Assembly: GCA_002898675.1 (NCBI GenBank) | Contig: BEHW01000039.1 | Coordinates: 1-17,845 of the forward strand | Length of the DNA: 17,845 bases | From: a bacterium HR20 | GTDB taxonomy: Bacteria > Bacteroidota > Ignavibacteria > Kapaibacteriales > NICIL-2 | Reading direction: 5' to 3' | Shown: piece after piece, positions 1-6,993 of the stretch | Layout: each line of letters starts with the position of its first letter | Numbering within the stretch: the stretch's first letter is position 1 | The notes under the pieces: generated by a model | Database searches by the model: none | Seen by the model: only the letters and a program-made list of their open reading frames with translations | Told to the model about the DNA's origin: nothing | Position numbers and translations under genes: made by a program

Positions 1-2004
1 GGCAAGGCTCGCACTGTCGCCATCAATCCCTCCGTAGTTCTGCTCGAAGCTAATGCTCGCCGAAAGTGCGAGCGGACGCCGCTGACCGAAATACTCGCGG
101 AGCAACCCAGGGATCGTGAGCACACCCTTGCGGTAGATATTGCCACCAAGCGAGGCTTCGTGCTCGATGTCAATGATGCCAGCATTCCCCGCGCCGGTGG
201 ATGCAGTAATCCGTGCAGGTTTGCCGAACGAAATCAACCCAGTGGAATAGACCGTCAGCCCGTTGATTTGCCCGATGCGTGCACCGCGAACGTCTATCAT
301 CAAGACGCCTTGGAGGATTTGGCTTTTGATCTTGACGTCTTGGAGCTCCGTTCGACGGCGCCGCAGACGAAGCGCCTCTTCGACGCACTCGCGATCAAAA
401 AAGCGCTTCCGATGCTGCTGTGCAACAAACGATGCTTCGCGAATGACATCGGAGACATCGCTGAAGTTGATCGTGATCTTGTTTTTGTCTTCGGCACGTT
501 CGACTGCCCACTCGATGAGGGCTGCCACACCGGATGGGCGTGCGTGGAGGACGTTTTCTTCCTCGCACAACCGAGCGACAAAGCGAGCGAAGTTCTGCAG
601 CATTTTCTCACTGCGGTCGGTTTCGTAATCGAACTCCGCGGCAATCTTGAACATTTTGGTGAAGTCTTCCTCCAGTGCAGCAAGTGCCAGGTAGGTCTGG
701 TAATCCCCGAGCATAACGACCTTGACGTTGACATCAACAAGCTCTGGCTTGAGCGCGGTACTACTCGGTTCAGGGGGTTGGATCTCGAGCTTGCCATAGA
801 GCAAAATCCGCCGCAATGTTTGCCACACTTGGGGGTCGCTCAGTACATCGCTGGCATTGACGATGAGGTACCCGCCGTCGGCGCGCAGAACTGCTCCTGC
901 TTTGATCATCGTAAAGTCACTTCGAACAATGCCCTGGCGATCGTAGTGACGCTCGATCGTTCCGAAGAGATTGGTGTACGTCGGGAACGTCTCGATGATG
1001 ATTGGCGCAGAGCGCGTTTCGGCGTTGTCCACGATGATGTTGACGGTGTACTCCTTGAGCTTATCCGCAAGGGAGCGGCCGTCGGGCAATTCTGCCTCAG
1101 GAGTACCGCTGAATTGAGGCGAGAAAAGCTCAATGTTCTCGATAAGGTCGCGTTGGCAGTCGTCGAGATATTCGGCCACTGCCTCCTCTTCTGCAAAGCG
1201 AGCGCGGAGTTCGTCGAATGCGGCAGCAACGATGATACCTGCGGCTTTGCGTGTGTGATCGAGCAAAGCCTGCTGGAAGGCGCGCTGCATTTCTTGTCCG
1301 CGATACGTCATTGAGATGAGCTCTTCGCGGAGCTTGAGATAAGTGCCGACGATGCGCTGCGCGCGGCGTTCGCTGAGTTTTCCCTCTCCGACGAGCGCCG
1401 CGATTTGGTCGAGGGAATACGGCTTGCCCCGGATGATCGCAAACAGCTCGAAGCGAGTAGAGCCATCCGGATCGGTTACCTGTCCGAGGGTAAATCCTTG
1501 CGGCGCAATCTGCGCGTTGAACTGTTCCAGGAGTGCAGCCTCTTTGGTGCGGAATCGCTGGATGATCGCCGAACGGCTTTTCTGAAAGGCTTCCTCCCGA
1601 AAAAGTTCTGCAATGCGTGTGCGCAGGAAGCCGATCGTCTCTTCGAGCGCACGCGCAAACTGCCGTGCCCTCCCTGCTCGAAATCGCAACAGGCGCGGCA
1701 TCATCGGATTGGTGAAGTTGTGCACATAGGCAAAGTCGTAGAACGATTGCCGTCGCTGTGCAATCGGCTCCAACACGTGTTTGACGGTCGTCAATCGCCC
1801 TGTGCCCAGCAAACTCATGACGAAGATGTTGTAGCCCCGCGATTCGATTGCAGCACCAAGCTCAATAGCTTCGATCGCACGCTGCTGGCCGACAATCCCT
1901 CGTAGTGGGACAAGCTCCTTGGTCGTCCGAAAATCGAAGATGCGTTCGTCGCACCGCCACCGCAGTTGCTCGACAGAAAGAGGCACAGGTTCCTTGATTG
2001 CCAT
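1..2004 (-). CDS. AAA_32 / Lon-family (S16) ATP-dependent protease, 3'-truncated by window edge
   Basis: I read 668 codons from an ATG at 2004 without a stop; the C-terminus lies beyond base 1. The product resembles the Lon-related AAA_32 proteases, cytoplasmic enzymes that differ from classical Lon in having no N-terminal LAN domain. The N-terminus carries a P-loop-like segment (residues 61-73, SLLGTGRLTT) after 'GIVGQQRAIEAIELG'. The middle holds the family signature 'NLFGTIERHYDRQG', followed by 'SDFTMIKAGAVLRADGGYL', a AAA core equivalent. The C-terminal part is the Lon protease domain, ending in GGIDGDSAS, where the second-last Ser (about residue 664) should be the catalytic serine; the partner lysine is outside the window. 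Odd points: the P-loop reads G-R-L where canonical Walker A has G-K-T/S. I recall Arg as common in this family, but the Leu is unusual. No clear Shine-Dalgarno precedes the start. The gene is divergent from the ECF sigma gene. Family assignment is firm; substrates are unknown. Confidence 0.9.
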   Translation of the reverse strand, partial: MAIKEPVPLSVEQLRWRCDERIFDFRTTKELVPLRGIVGQQRAIEAIELGAAIESRGYNIFVMSLLGTGRLTTVKHVLEPIAQRRQSFYDFAYVHNFTNPMMPRLLRFRAGRARQFARALEETIGFLRTRIAELFREEAFQKSRSAIIQRFRTKEAALLEQFNAQIAPQGFTLGQVTDPDGSTRFELFAIIRGKPYSLDQIAALVGEGKLSERRAQRIVGTYLKLREELISMTYRGQEMQRAFQQALLDHTRKAAGIIVAAAFDELRARFAEEEAVAEYLDDCQRDLIENIELFSPQFSGTPEAELPDGRSLADKLKEYTVNIIVDNAETRSAPIIIETFPTYTNLFGTIERHYDRQGIVRSDFTMIKAGAVLRADGGYLIVNASDVLSDPQVWQTLRRILLYGKLEIQPPEPSSTALKPELVDVNVKVVMLGDYQTYLALAALEEDFTKMFKIAAEFDYETDRSEKMLQNFARFVARLCEEENVLHARPSGVAALIEWAVERAEDKNKITINFSDVSDVIREASFVAQQHRKRFFDRECVEEALRLRRRRTELQDVKIKSQILQGVLMIDVRGARIGQINGLTVYSTGLISFGKPARITASTGAGNAGIIDIEHEASLGGNIYRKGVLTIPGLLREYFGQRRPLALSASISFEQNYGGIDGDSASLA

Positions 2005-2036
2005 TGGCTACGCTGCTCGAGATGGTAAGGCTGCAG

Positions 2037-2044
2037 CAAAAATG
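2037..2044 (-). promoter_or_regulatory. Possible -7 element (CATTTTTG) for the AAA_32 protease gene
   Basis: On the minus strand CATTTTTG lies 32 bases upstream of the protease ATG and differs by one base from the Bacteroidota TAnnTTTG element. The same octamer sits upstream of the phosphorylase gene on the same strand (5613-5620). No convincing -33 box was found, so this is only a candidate. Confidence 0.2.
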
Positions 2045-2156
2045 GCACACAGTGGAACTTTTCCTGCCGATGCATCCGTTCGTATCGTGGATTGACTACT
2101 GCTCGAAGCAGCTGCTATGCAAACCAATCAGGTGCTCGCGTTACCGCAGAAGCGGG

Positions 2157-2164
2157 TATATTTG
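2157..2164 (+). promoter_or_regulatory. Candidate Bacteroidota-type -7 promoter element (TATATTTG) for the sigma operon
   Basis: TATATTTG is an exact match to the TAnnTTTG consensus used by the Bacteroidota housekeeping sigma factor. It lies 33 bases before the ATG at 2198. If it is used, transcription would start near 2170, downstream of the alternative ATG at 2117, which favours the shorter sigma protein. A sigma70-like TTGACT (2092-2097) with TATGCA 18 bases later (2116-2121) is a competing possibility; it would overlap the upstream ATG. The -33 side of TATATTTG is weak. Confidence 0.35.
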
Positions 2165-2197
2165 CCCACGACAACTCCACCGACCACTGCTGGTGCA

Positions 2198-2809
2198 ATG
2201 ACCGATGCAGACCGACGCCGACTGTTCGAACAGGAAATGGTGCCGCACTTGGCTGCCGTGCGGACGCTTGCACTGCGGCTCTGCCGTAATCCTGATGATG
2301 CTGACGATTTGGTGCAGGATACGTACCTGAAGGCATTTCGTTTCCTCGAGAGCTTCACCCCTGGCACCAACGCGAAAGCCTGGCTGATGACGATTTGCAA
2401 GAACACGTTCATCAACAAATACCGTAGCGAGCAGCGTAGTGGCCAGACCATCTCCTACGAGGAGATCGAGGAATTCTACGAAACACTTCGTCCTGACGAA
2501 GTCCCCCAAAGCGATCCCTTCACCAGCCAATTCGACCAGTTGCTCGATGACCAAGTCCTCGAGGCGCTGCAATCGCTGCCCGATGAGTTCCGAACCGTTG
2601 TTATTCTCTGTGACATCGAAGAAATGAGCTACGAAGAAGCAGCAGAACTGCTCGGTTGTCCTATCGGTACTGTGCGATCGCGCTTCCACCGAGCACGCGC
2701 AGCATTGGCCCGGAAGCTCCTCGACTATGCCCGCAGCCGCGGATACGACACCACTACTGCAAGTGAGCGTTTCGGAATTACGCCACCATCAGAGGGAGCA
2801 GACCAATGA
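2198..2809 (+). CDS. ECF-family RNA polymerase sigma factor (SigE/RpoE-like)
   Basis: The 203-residue product (from ATG 2198) has the two domains of an ECF sigma factor and should direct RNA polymerase to a stress or envelope regulon. Region 2 is at about residues 10-80, with 'DDADDLVQDTYLKAFR' and the region 2.4-like 'AWLMTICKNTFINKYR'. Region 4 is at about 118-175, with 'LPDEFRTVVILCDIEEMSY' and the helix-turn-helix 'GCPIGTVRSRFHRARAAL'. An in-frame ATG at 2117 would add 27 low-complexity Pro/Thr-rich residues. I prefer 2198 because the sigma fold begins there and a TATATTTG element lies between the two starts. The stop overlaps the next gene's start (ATGA), the usual arrangement of a sigma gene and its anti-sigma partner. 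Family identification is firm; the start and the regulon are not. Confidence 0.93.
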   Translation: MTDADRRRLFEQEMVPHLAAVRTLALRLCRNPDDADDLVQDTYLKAFRFLESFTPGTNAKAWLMTICKNTFINKYRSEQRSGQTISYEEIEEFYETLRPDEVPQSDPFTSQFDQLLDDQVLEALQSLPDEFRTVVILCDIEEMSYEEAAELLGCPIGTVRSRFHRARAALARKLLDYARSRGYDTTTASERFGITPPSEGADQ

Positions 2810-3576
2810 AGATGCACGAGAACGATTTCCTCATCGCCATCGCCGATGGCCGCGCCTCCAACCAAGAGTTGGAACGCTACCAGCAGCTTCGGCAAGCTGA
2901 ACCACGGGTGGAACTCTACGTAGCACTGCTCCGGGCAACACGTGCGCGGCTCCAACGCGCAGCTGCACAGCAACCACAGGCAGTACCTGCTTCCCTGCTC
3001 GAGCGTATCCGACAGCAGACCAGCCAGCCTGCGAACGTCATCGGGAACCTCACCAGGCGCTGGTGGTGGGTCGCCGCCGCAGCTGCTGCAATCCTGATAG
3101 TCATCATCGCCCCGTGGCGATCGAAGGCAACCGACTTCCGCGAGGAATCACTCCAAAACTTTCAGCTGATCATGAGTGGGAAGCTCAGCGTCGCGAAAGC
3201 ATCACAGAACTTCGATGAGCTTGTCGCGTTCTTCCGCTCGCAAGGTGTTACGTACAACCTTGTCAACGTCCCACTACGGGCACAGCTCGTCGGCGGCGTT
3301 GTTTCCGAACACAACGGAACCAAGCTCGCACACTTGGTCTATCGCCGAGGGGACACGCTCATCTACATGTACCAGGCGCCGGAGGAACTTTTCAAGCGTG
3401 GTATTTTAGCGCTACCGCGTTCGGTGATGCACCACGCGGAGACGGGCGAATGGTACGCAGAAAACGTCGCACACGCGACGTGGATGTTCTGGCGTGTACA
3501 ATCGGTGTACTGCTCGGTCGTCGCAAACGTCCCGAAAGATGTTTTAGCCACATATTTTGTCGAAGGAGCCATATGA
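2806..3576 (+). CDS. Single-pass membrane anti-sigma factor
   Basis: This 256-residue protein is read as the cognate anti-sigma factor because its ATG overlaps the sigma stop codon and it has the expected layout. A helical, charged cytoplasmic N-terminal domain (about 1-84) is followed by one transmembrane helix (about 86-104, after the Trp cluster RRWWWVAAAAA) and a periplasmic domain of about 150 residues. The periplasmic part (about 136-195, with 'LRAQLVGGVVSEHNG', 'LAHLVYRRGDTLIYMY') resembles the C-terminal domain of RsiW-type transmembrane anti-sigma factors. The N-terminal domain has no HxxxCxxC zinc (ZAS) motif, so direct zinc-thiol sensing in the cytoplasm is unlikely. Shine-Dalgarno GAGGGAG lies at 2792-2798, 7 bases before the ATG. 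The stop overlaps the thioredoxin-like gene (ATGA). Anti-sigma function is inferred from context and architecture. Confidence 0.8.
   Translation: MKMHENDFLIAIADGRASNQELERYQQLRQAEPRVELYVALLRATRARLQRAAAQQPQAVPASLLERIRQQTSQPANVIGNLTRRWWWVAAAAAAILIVIIAPWRSKATDFREESLQNFQLIMSGKLSVAKASQNFDELVAFFRSQGVTYNLVNVPLRAQLVGGVVSEHNGTKLAHLVYRRGDTLIYMYQAPEELFKRGILALPRSVMHHAETGEWYAENVAHATWMFWRVQSVYCSVVANVPKDVLATYFVEGAI
3562..3568 (+). promoter_or_regulatory. Ribosome binding site GAAGGAG deciding the thioredoxin-lipoprotein start
   Basis: GAAGGAG lies 4 bases before the ATG at 3573. It supports this start over an upstream in-frame ATG at 3450, which would bury 41 extra basic residues inside the anti-sigma gene and would mask the signal peptide. 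Confidence 0.6.
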
Positions 3577-4208
3577 ATGCTCTCGCGAGTGCACTCGCCC
3601 TGCTGGTGGTGGGGATTATGTCCTGCAACCGTGCTGCCAACGGAATGCACGGCCAGATTGCGACCACCACGGTACAGCAATCGTCATTTTCATCGCAGGT
3701 AGCACCTGCTGCTCCTGCAGGACCTGCCGACTACATCGTCGAGGCCGTCGCCGTCGCAAAGCCAACGGCAGGTCGTTTGATTGACATCACGTGGAAAGAT
3801 GCCAGCGGGAAAGTCGTCCGACTATCGGATTACGCAAAAGGCAAAGTCGTGTTTCTCAACTTCTGGGCAACGTGGTGTCCTCCGTGTCGCAGAGAAATCC
3901 CCGACATCGTCGAACTTTCGCGCGAAATGGCAAATGACGTCGTTGTCGTTGGCATTTCGCTCGACGATGGCGCCGACGCCAAAACGAAAGTGACCAAATT
4001 TGCCACCGACAAAGGCATCACCTACATCAACATCGTACCCGGCGCGCAACTCCACACCAAAAGCATTGCCGAAGCCTATTCGATCATTGCACCAATCAAC
4101 GCGATTCCGACGACACTGATTTTCGATCGCCAAGGTAACCACAAGCAAACGATCATCGGCGCCAATACAAAGAGCTACTTTACCGACGCAGTCAAAAAAG
4201 CGATGTAA
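3573..4208 (+). CDS. TlpA/ResA-like thioredoxin-fold lipoprotein
   Basis: The 211-residue product is a periplasmic thiol-disulfide oxidoreductase of the TlpA/ResA (AhpC/TSA-Redoxin) type. A hydrophobic signal peptide ends in a lipobox-like GIMSC, making Cys18 the likely lipidated residue. A linker rich in Ala, Pro and Thr (about 20-65) precedes the thioredoxin fold. The fold has 'VVFLNFWATWCPPCRREIP' with the redox pair Cys102/Cys105 (WCPPC), and the conserved cis-proline loop AIPTT (Pro179). Such proteins reduce disulfides of apocytochrome c or other envelope proteins. The ATGA overlap with the anti-sigma gene implies co-transcription and translational coupling, so the protein may be a target or an input of the sigma regulon; that link is inference. 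A strong hairpin follows the stop. The fold is certain; the physiological substrate is unknown. Confidence 0.92.
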   Translation: MNALASALALLVVGIMSCNRAANGMHGQIATTTVQQSSFSSQVAPAAPAGPADYIVEAVAVAKPTAGRLIDITWKDASGKVVRLSDYAKGKVVFLNFWATWCPPCRREIPDIVELSREMANDVVVVGISLDDGADAKTKVTKFATDKGITYINIVPGAQLHTKSIAEAYSIIAPINAIPTTLIFDRQGNHKQTIIGANTKSYFTDAVKKAM

Positions 4209-4241
4209 CAACGCACAACGTGTGCTGAACGTTTTACCCAA

Positions 4242-4270
4242 GCGCGACTCCACACCTTGTGGAGTCGCGC
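4242..4270. terminator. Perfect 13-bp hairpin between convergent genes, likely bidirectional terminator
   Basis: GCGCGACTCCACA (4242-4254), loop CCT, and TGTGGAGTCGCGC (4258-4270) form a perfect GC-rich stem. It lies between the thioredoxin-lipoprotein stop (4208, +) and the phosphorylase stop (4277, -). The following T-tract is poor on + (GTTCGTTT) and modest on - (after the stem, TTGGGTAAAACG). The convergent position fits a shared terminator. Confidence 0.75.
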
Positions 4271-4276
4271 GTTCGT

Positions 4277-5575
4277 TTAGAACGTTTCGACCACAACCGA
4301 GCGGCGTGGCGGTGGTGGCGCGCTCTCGATCTCGATGGTCGCGCGCAATTGCTCTGCACACGCAGAAAGTCGGCGTTCATCCTGCGCCGCGAGCGTTGCA
4401 AGCGGCATGCCTGGCTCGACTCTGTCGCCTCGGCGGACGTGGAATACGATGCCTGCTGCAGGATCAACGGTGTCGCTTGAGCGGAGACGGCCAACACCGA
4501 GCTGCACCGCAACAAGCCCAATCTGCCGGGTTTGAAAACCGGTCACGTATCCTTCCTGTGAACCTTCAACGGTAAGCGCCACTGCAGTGCGATAGCGTTC
4601 GAGCGAGGACTTCCAATCTCCACCTTGTGCGGCGATCATCGCGTGGAAGCGCTCCCATGCTTGACCAGAGGCCCAGACACGGCGTGCATGCTCAATTCCT
4701 TCCGCAAGGGAAGCGGCAATGCCGCTCAACTCGAGCATTGCACCTGCAAGGTGGAGCGTCAGCTCCTCGATGTCTGGCGGGCATTGCCGCGGATCAGCCA
4801 ACGCACGCTCTGCCTCCACTACTTCGACCCAATTGCCGACGGCGTAGCCCAGCGGATCATCCATATCGGTCAGTGCAATGTGAACATCGAGCCCTGCTCC
4901 TTGCGCAACCTCTTGCAACGAGAGCGCAAGCTCTCTGGCATCGGAAGAGCGCTGCAGAAATGCGCCCCGCCCAACCTTGACATCCAACACCAATCCACGC
5001 GCGCCTTCTGCAATCTTCTTGCTCAGGATCGAAGCCGTGATCAAGCCGATGGACTCAACTGTACCGGTTTCATCCCGCAGCGCGTAGAGGATGCGATCGG
5101 CAGGCGCAAGGCGTTCGCTCTGCGCAAGCATGACCACACCAAGGGTGCGGAGTTGGCGCTCGATTTCCTCATCGGTGAGCACGACGCGGAAACCAACGAT
5201 GGATTCGAGTTTATCTACGGTTCCGCCCGTATGGCCCAGTCCACGTCCGCTCATCATCGGGACGATCGCGCCCGCAGCTGCTGCAATCGGAGCAGCCAAC
5301 AGCGAGATCTTATCGCCCACTCCACCGGTGGAATGCTTATCCACCGCGTACCCAAGGTGCTCCCAGTTATACCTGTGGCCACTATGTGCCATTGCTGTCG
5401 TCAGTGCGACGGTCTCGCTTCGGTCGAGCCCCCGGATGCACGCTGCCATCAAGAATGCTGCCGCTTGCGGTGGCGTAATGCTGCCGCTTACGACACCTGC
5501 AATGAACGCTCTGATCTCTTCTGCACTGAGCGTGCCGCCATCGCGCTTTTTGCGAAGGATCTCTGCCGGAATCAT
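4277..5575 (-). CDS. deoA: Pyrimidine-nucleoside (thymidine) phosphorylase
   Basis: This cytoplasmic enzyme cleaves thymidine or other pyrimidine nucleosides with phosphate, giving the base and (deoxy)ribose-1-phosphate for nucleoside salvage. At 432 residues it has the family's usual length. The glycosyltransferase family 3 motifs are intact: phosphate-binding KHSTGGVGDK (80-89), 'SGRGLGHTGGTVDKLES' (109-125), and the pyrimidine-site residues corresponding to E. coli Arg171/Ser186/Lys190 at Arg167, Ser182 and Lys186 within 'ALRDETGTVES...ITASILSKK'. The C-terminal PYNP domain runs from about 340 to the end. Two local substitutions stand out against the sequences I remember: SIGLIT instead of SIPLIT, and VKVGRGAF instead of VKVGSGAF. 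The gene is alone on its strand, divergent from the RNA methyltransferase (42 bases between starts). Whether it prefers thymidine or uridine cannot be read from sequence, so deoA versus pdp is open. Confidence 0.93.
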   Translation of the reverse strand: MIPAEILRKKRDGGTLSAEEIRAFIAGVVSGSITPPQAAAFLMAACIRGLDRSETVALTTAMAHSGHRYNWEHLGYAVDKHSTGGVGDKISLLAAPIAAAAGAIVPMMSGRGLGHTGGTVDKLESIVGFRVVLTDEEIERQLRTLGVVMLAQSERLAPADRILYALRDETGTVESIGLITASILSKKIAEGARGLVLDVKVGRGAFLQRSSDARELALSLQEVAQGAGLDVHIALTDMDDPLGYAVGNWVEVVEAERALADPRQCPPDIEELTLHLAGAMLELSGIAASLAEGIEHARRVWASGQAWERFHAMIAAQGGDWKSSLERYRTAVALTVEGSQEGYVTGFQTRQIGLVAVQLGVGRLRSSDTVDPAAGIVFHVRRGDRVEPGMPLATLAAQDERRLSACAEQLRATIEIESAPPPPRRSVVVETF

Positions 5576-5590
5576 TGCTGGAGAACCGAG

Positions 5591-5598
5591 TAATTTTG
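5591..5598 (+). promoter_or_regulatory. Candidate Bacteroidota-type -7 promoter element (TAATTTTG) for the methyltransferase-rdgB-dacB operon
   Basis: TAATTTTG exactly matches TAnnTTTG and lies 19 bases before the ATG at 5618, inside the only 42-base gap between divergent genes. A suitable -33 TTTG at the usual spacing was not found (TTGC at 5575 is too close). Confidence 0.35.
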
Positions 5599-5612
5599 TG
5601 CCAACCTTGCTG

Positions 5613-5620
5613 CAAAAATG
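5613..5620 (-). promoter_or_regulatory. Possible -7 element (CATTTTTG) for the phosphorylase gene
   Basis: This is the same minus-strand octamer found upstream of the AAA_32 protease, one base from TAnnTTTG. It lies 37 bases upstream of the phosphorylase ATG at 5575 and overlaps the start codon of the divergent methyltransferase gene. This is weak, motif-only evidence. Confidence 0.2.
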
Positions 5621-6400
5621 GAAACGCTACCACCACTGCCCAAAGCACGTCTTCGATTGCTTTTACGCTTCCACCATCGCCGCCACCGCGATCAGGAACG
5701 GCTCTTCCTGGCCGAGGGGATTCGCACAGTACGTGAGCTGCTCGGCTCGGCATACCAGGTACAACTCCTGATCTGCACCGAACGCTGTGCCCAAGAGCAC
5801 GCCGATCTCCTCCGGGCATTTCACCAGCGCGGCGTACCGTGCTTTTCGCTCAGCGAACGCGATTTTGTGCGCCTTGCAGACACCACGACGCCGCAAGGTC
5901 TCCTGGCTGTCGTCGCCTATCCGGACTACGAGCTCGAACACGTGCTCGACGGCGGCAGCTCCTGGATTGCGCTCGACGGCATCAGCGATCCAGGAAATGC
6001 AGGCACGATCGTTCGAACAGCACTCTGGTTTGGATACAGAGCCATCGCGCTTGGTGCCGGGAGTGTAGATCGCTTCCAGCCCAAATTCGTCCGTGCGACG
6101 ATGGGCGCACTGTTCCATCTTCGCATCGTGGAAGTAGCGCTCGAAACGCTGCTCGACCGCGTTCGGACGACGCATCGCATCATCGGTGCAACAGCCCGCG
6201 ACGGGATAGCACTTACGCAGTACGTTCCCCCTGCCGTGCCGCATGTCCTCGTCATCGGCAGCGAAGCCCACGGACTATCACCATCCGTCGAAGAGCGGCT
6301 CGACGATCGTGTCACGATCGAGGGCAGCGGAGCGTTCGATTCGCTCAACGCAGCAGTTGCTGCAGGAATTGTGATGTACCACCTTCACAGCCGGGCATGA
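5618..6400 (+). CDS. SpoU/TrmH-family RNA 2'-O-methyltransferase
   Basis: This 260-residue protein is a SPOUT-class methyltransferase that uses S-adenosylmethionine to 2'-O-methylate a ribose in tRNA or rRNA. An N-terminal substrate-binding domain (about 10-100, with 'LFLAEGIRTVREL' typical of RlmB-like SpoU_sub_bind) precedes the knotted catalytic domain. Motif 1 is 'DPGNAGTIVRTA' (124-135; Arg133 is the expected catalytic arginine), then 'FQPKFVRATMGALF', motif 2 'VIGSEAHGLS' (212-221), and motif 3 'DSLNAAVAAGIVMY' (241-254). Motif 3 lacks the usual preceding Ile-Pro-Met: it reads TIEGSGAFDSLN. This is the first gene of a four-gene operon; its stop overlaps the rdgB start (ATGA). The target nucleotide cannot be assigned, so no gene symbol is given. 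Confidence 0.92.
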   Translation: METLPPLPKARLRLLLRFHHRRHRDQERLFLAEGIRTVRELLGSAYQVQLLICTERCAQEHADLLRAFHQRGVPCFSLSERDFVRLADTTTPQGLLAVVAYPDYELEHVLDGGSSWIALDGISDPGNAGTIVRTALWFGYRAIALGAGSVDRFQPKFVRATMGALFHLRIVEVALETLLDRVRTTHRIIGATARDGIALTQYVPPAVPHVLVIGSEAHGLSPSVEERLDDRVTIEGSGAFDSLNAAVAAGIVMYHLHSRA

Positions 6401-6993
6401 AGATTGTGCTCGCATCAGCAAACCCAGCCAAAGCCAGGGAGCTTGAATCCATTCTCGGCTCCCTTTTCGAGGACACATTGACGATTCTCACTGCCACCGA
6501 TCTGCTCGGTGCAGACTGGCGTGTCGAAGAGCCAGGTCACACGCTCGAAGAAAATGCCTACTTGAAGGCAGTAGCTGTCGCAGAACGCACACTTCTCCCC
6601 ACCATTGCCGACGACACCGGTCTCGAGGTGGATGCGCTCGGTGGGCTGCCGGGCGTACACACCGCACGCTTTGCGGGCGACGGTGCATCGTGGCAAGCAA
6701 ACAATGCGCTTTTGCTCGAGCGCCTCAACAACACATCCAATCGGCGTGCACGTTTCCGCACAGTGCTCTGCTACCGTGATAGTCTGCGGACGATCTTCGC
6801 CGAAGGAATCTGTACTGGCACCATCGCACCTGAACCGCGCGGCAGTGGCGGCTTTGGCTATGATCCACTCTTTATCCCCGATGGCTACGATCGAACATTT
6901 GCAGAAATGAAGCCCGAAGAAAAACACGCTCTCTCCCACCGACGCCGTGCACTGGAACAGTTAGCTGAACGCCTCCGCACGCTATGGAGCTAA
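6397..6993 (+). CDS. rdgB: XTP/dITP pyrophosphatase (RdgB/HAM1)
   Basis: This cytoplasmic house-cleaning enzyme hydrolyses non-canonical purine nucleoside triphosphates (dITP, XTP, ITP) to monophosphate and pyrophosphate, keeping deaminated purines out of DNA and RNA. The 198-residue length is normal. The signatures are all present: 'LASANPAKARELESIL' (5-20), 'ADDTGLEVDALGGLPGVHTA' (71-90; catalytic/metal Asp72/73), 'GSGGFGYDPLFIP' (149-161), and 'EMKPEEKHALSHRRRAL' (170-186). The start at 6397 gives an ATGA overlap with the preceding methyltransferase stop and places Met directly before KIVLAS. A longer in-frame reading from 5839 is only the frame-shifted shadow of the methyltransferase. The CMD-like gene begins 10 bases before the rdgB stop. 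Confidence 0.96.
   Translation: MKIVLASANPAKARELESILGSLFEDTLTILTATDLLGADWRVEEPGHTLEENAYLKAVAVAERTLLPTIADDTGLEVDALGGLPGVHTARFAGDGASWQANNALLLERLNNTSNRRARFRTVLCYRDSLRTIFAEGICTGTIAPEPRGSGGFGYDPLFIPDGYDRTFAEMKPEEKHALSHRRRALEQLAERLRTLWS

Noticed and set aside
160..1314. 384-codon plus-strand open frame at the left end
   Set aside because: It is antisense to the AAA_32/Lon protease, whose reading frame shows family motifs along its whole length. The plus-strand translation is Cys-rich with no recognisable domain; GC-rich codon bias opens such shadow frames.
3450..3572. 41-residue upstream extension of the thioredoxin-like protein
   Set aside because: It is Arg/Lys-rich, lies wholly within the anti-sigma gene and would displace the lipoprotein signal; GAAGGAG points to the ATG at 3573.
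4625..5593. 322-codon plus-strand open frame
   Set aside because: It is antisense to the phosphorylase gene, which has complete catalytic motifs; the translation has no coherent family features.
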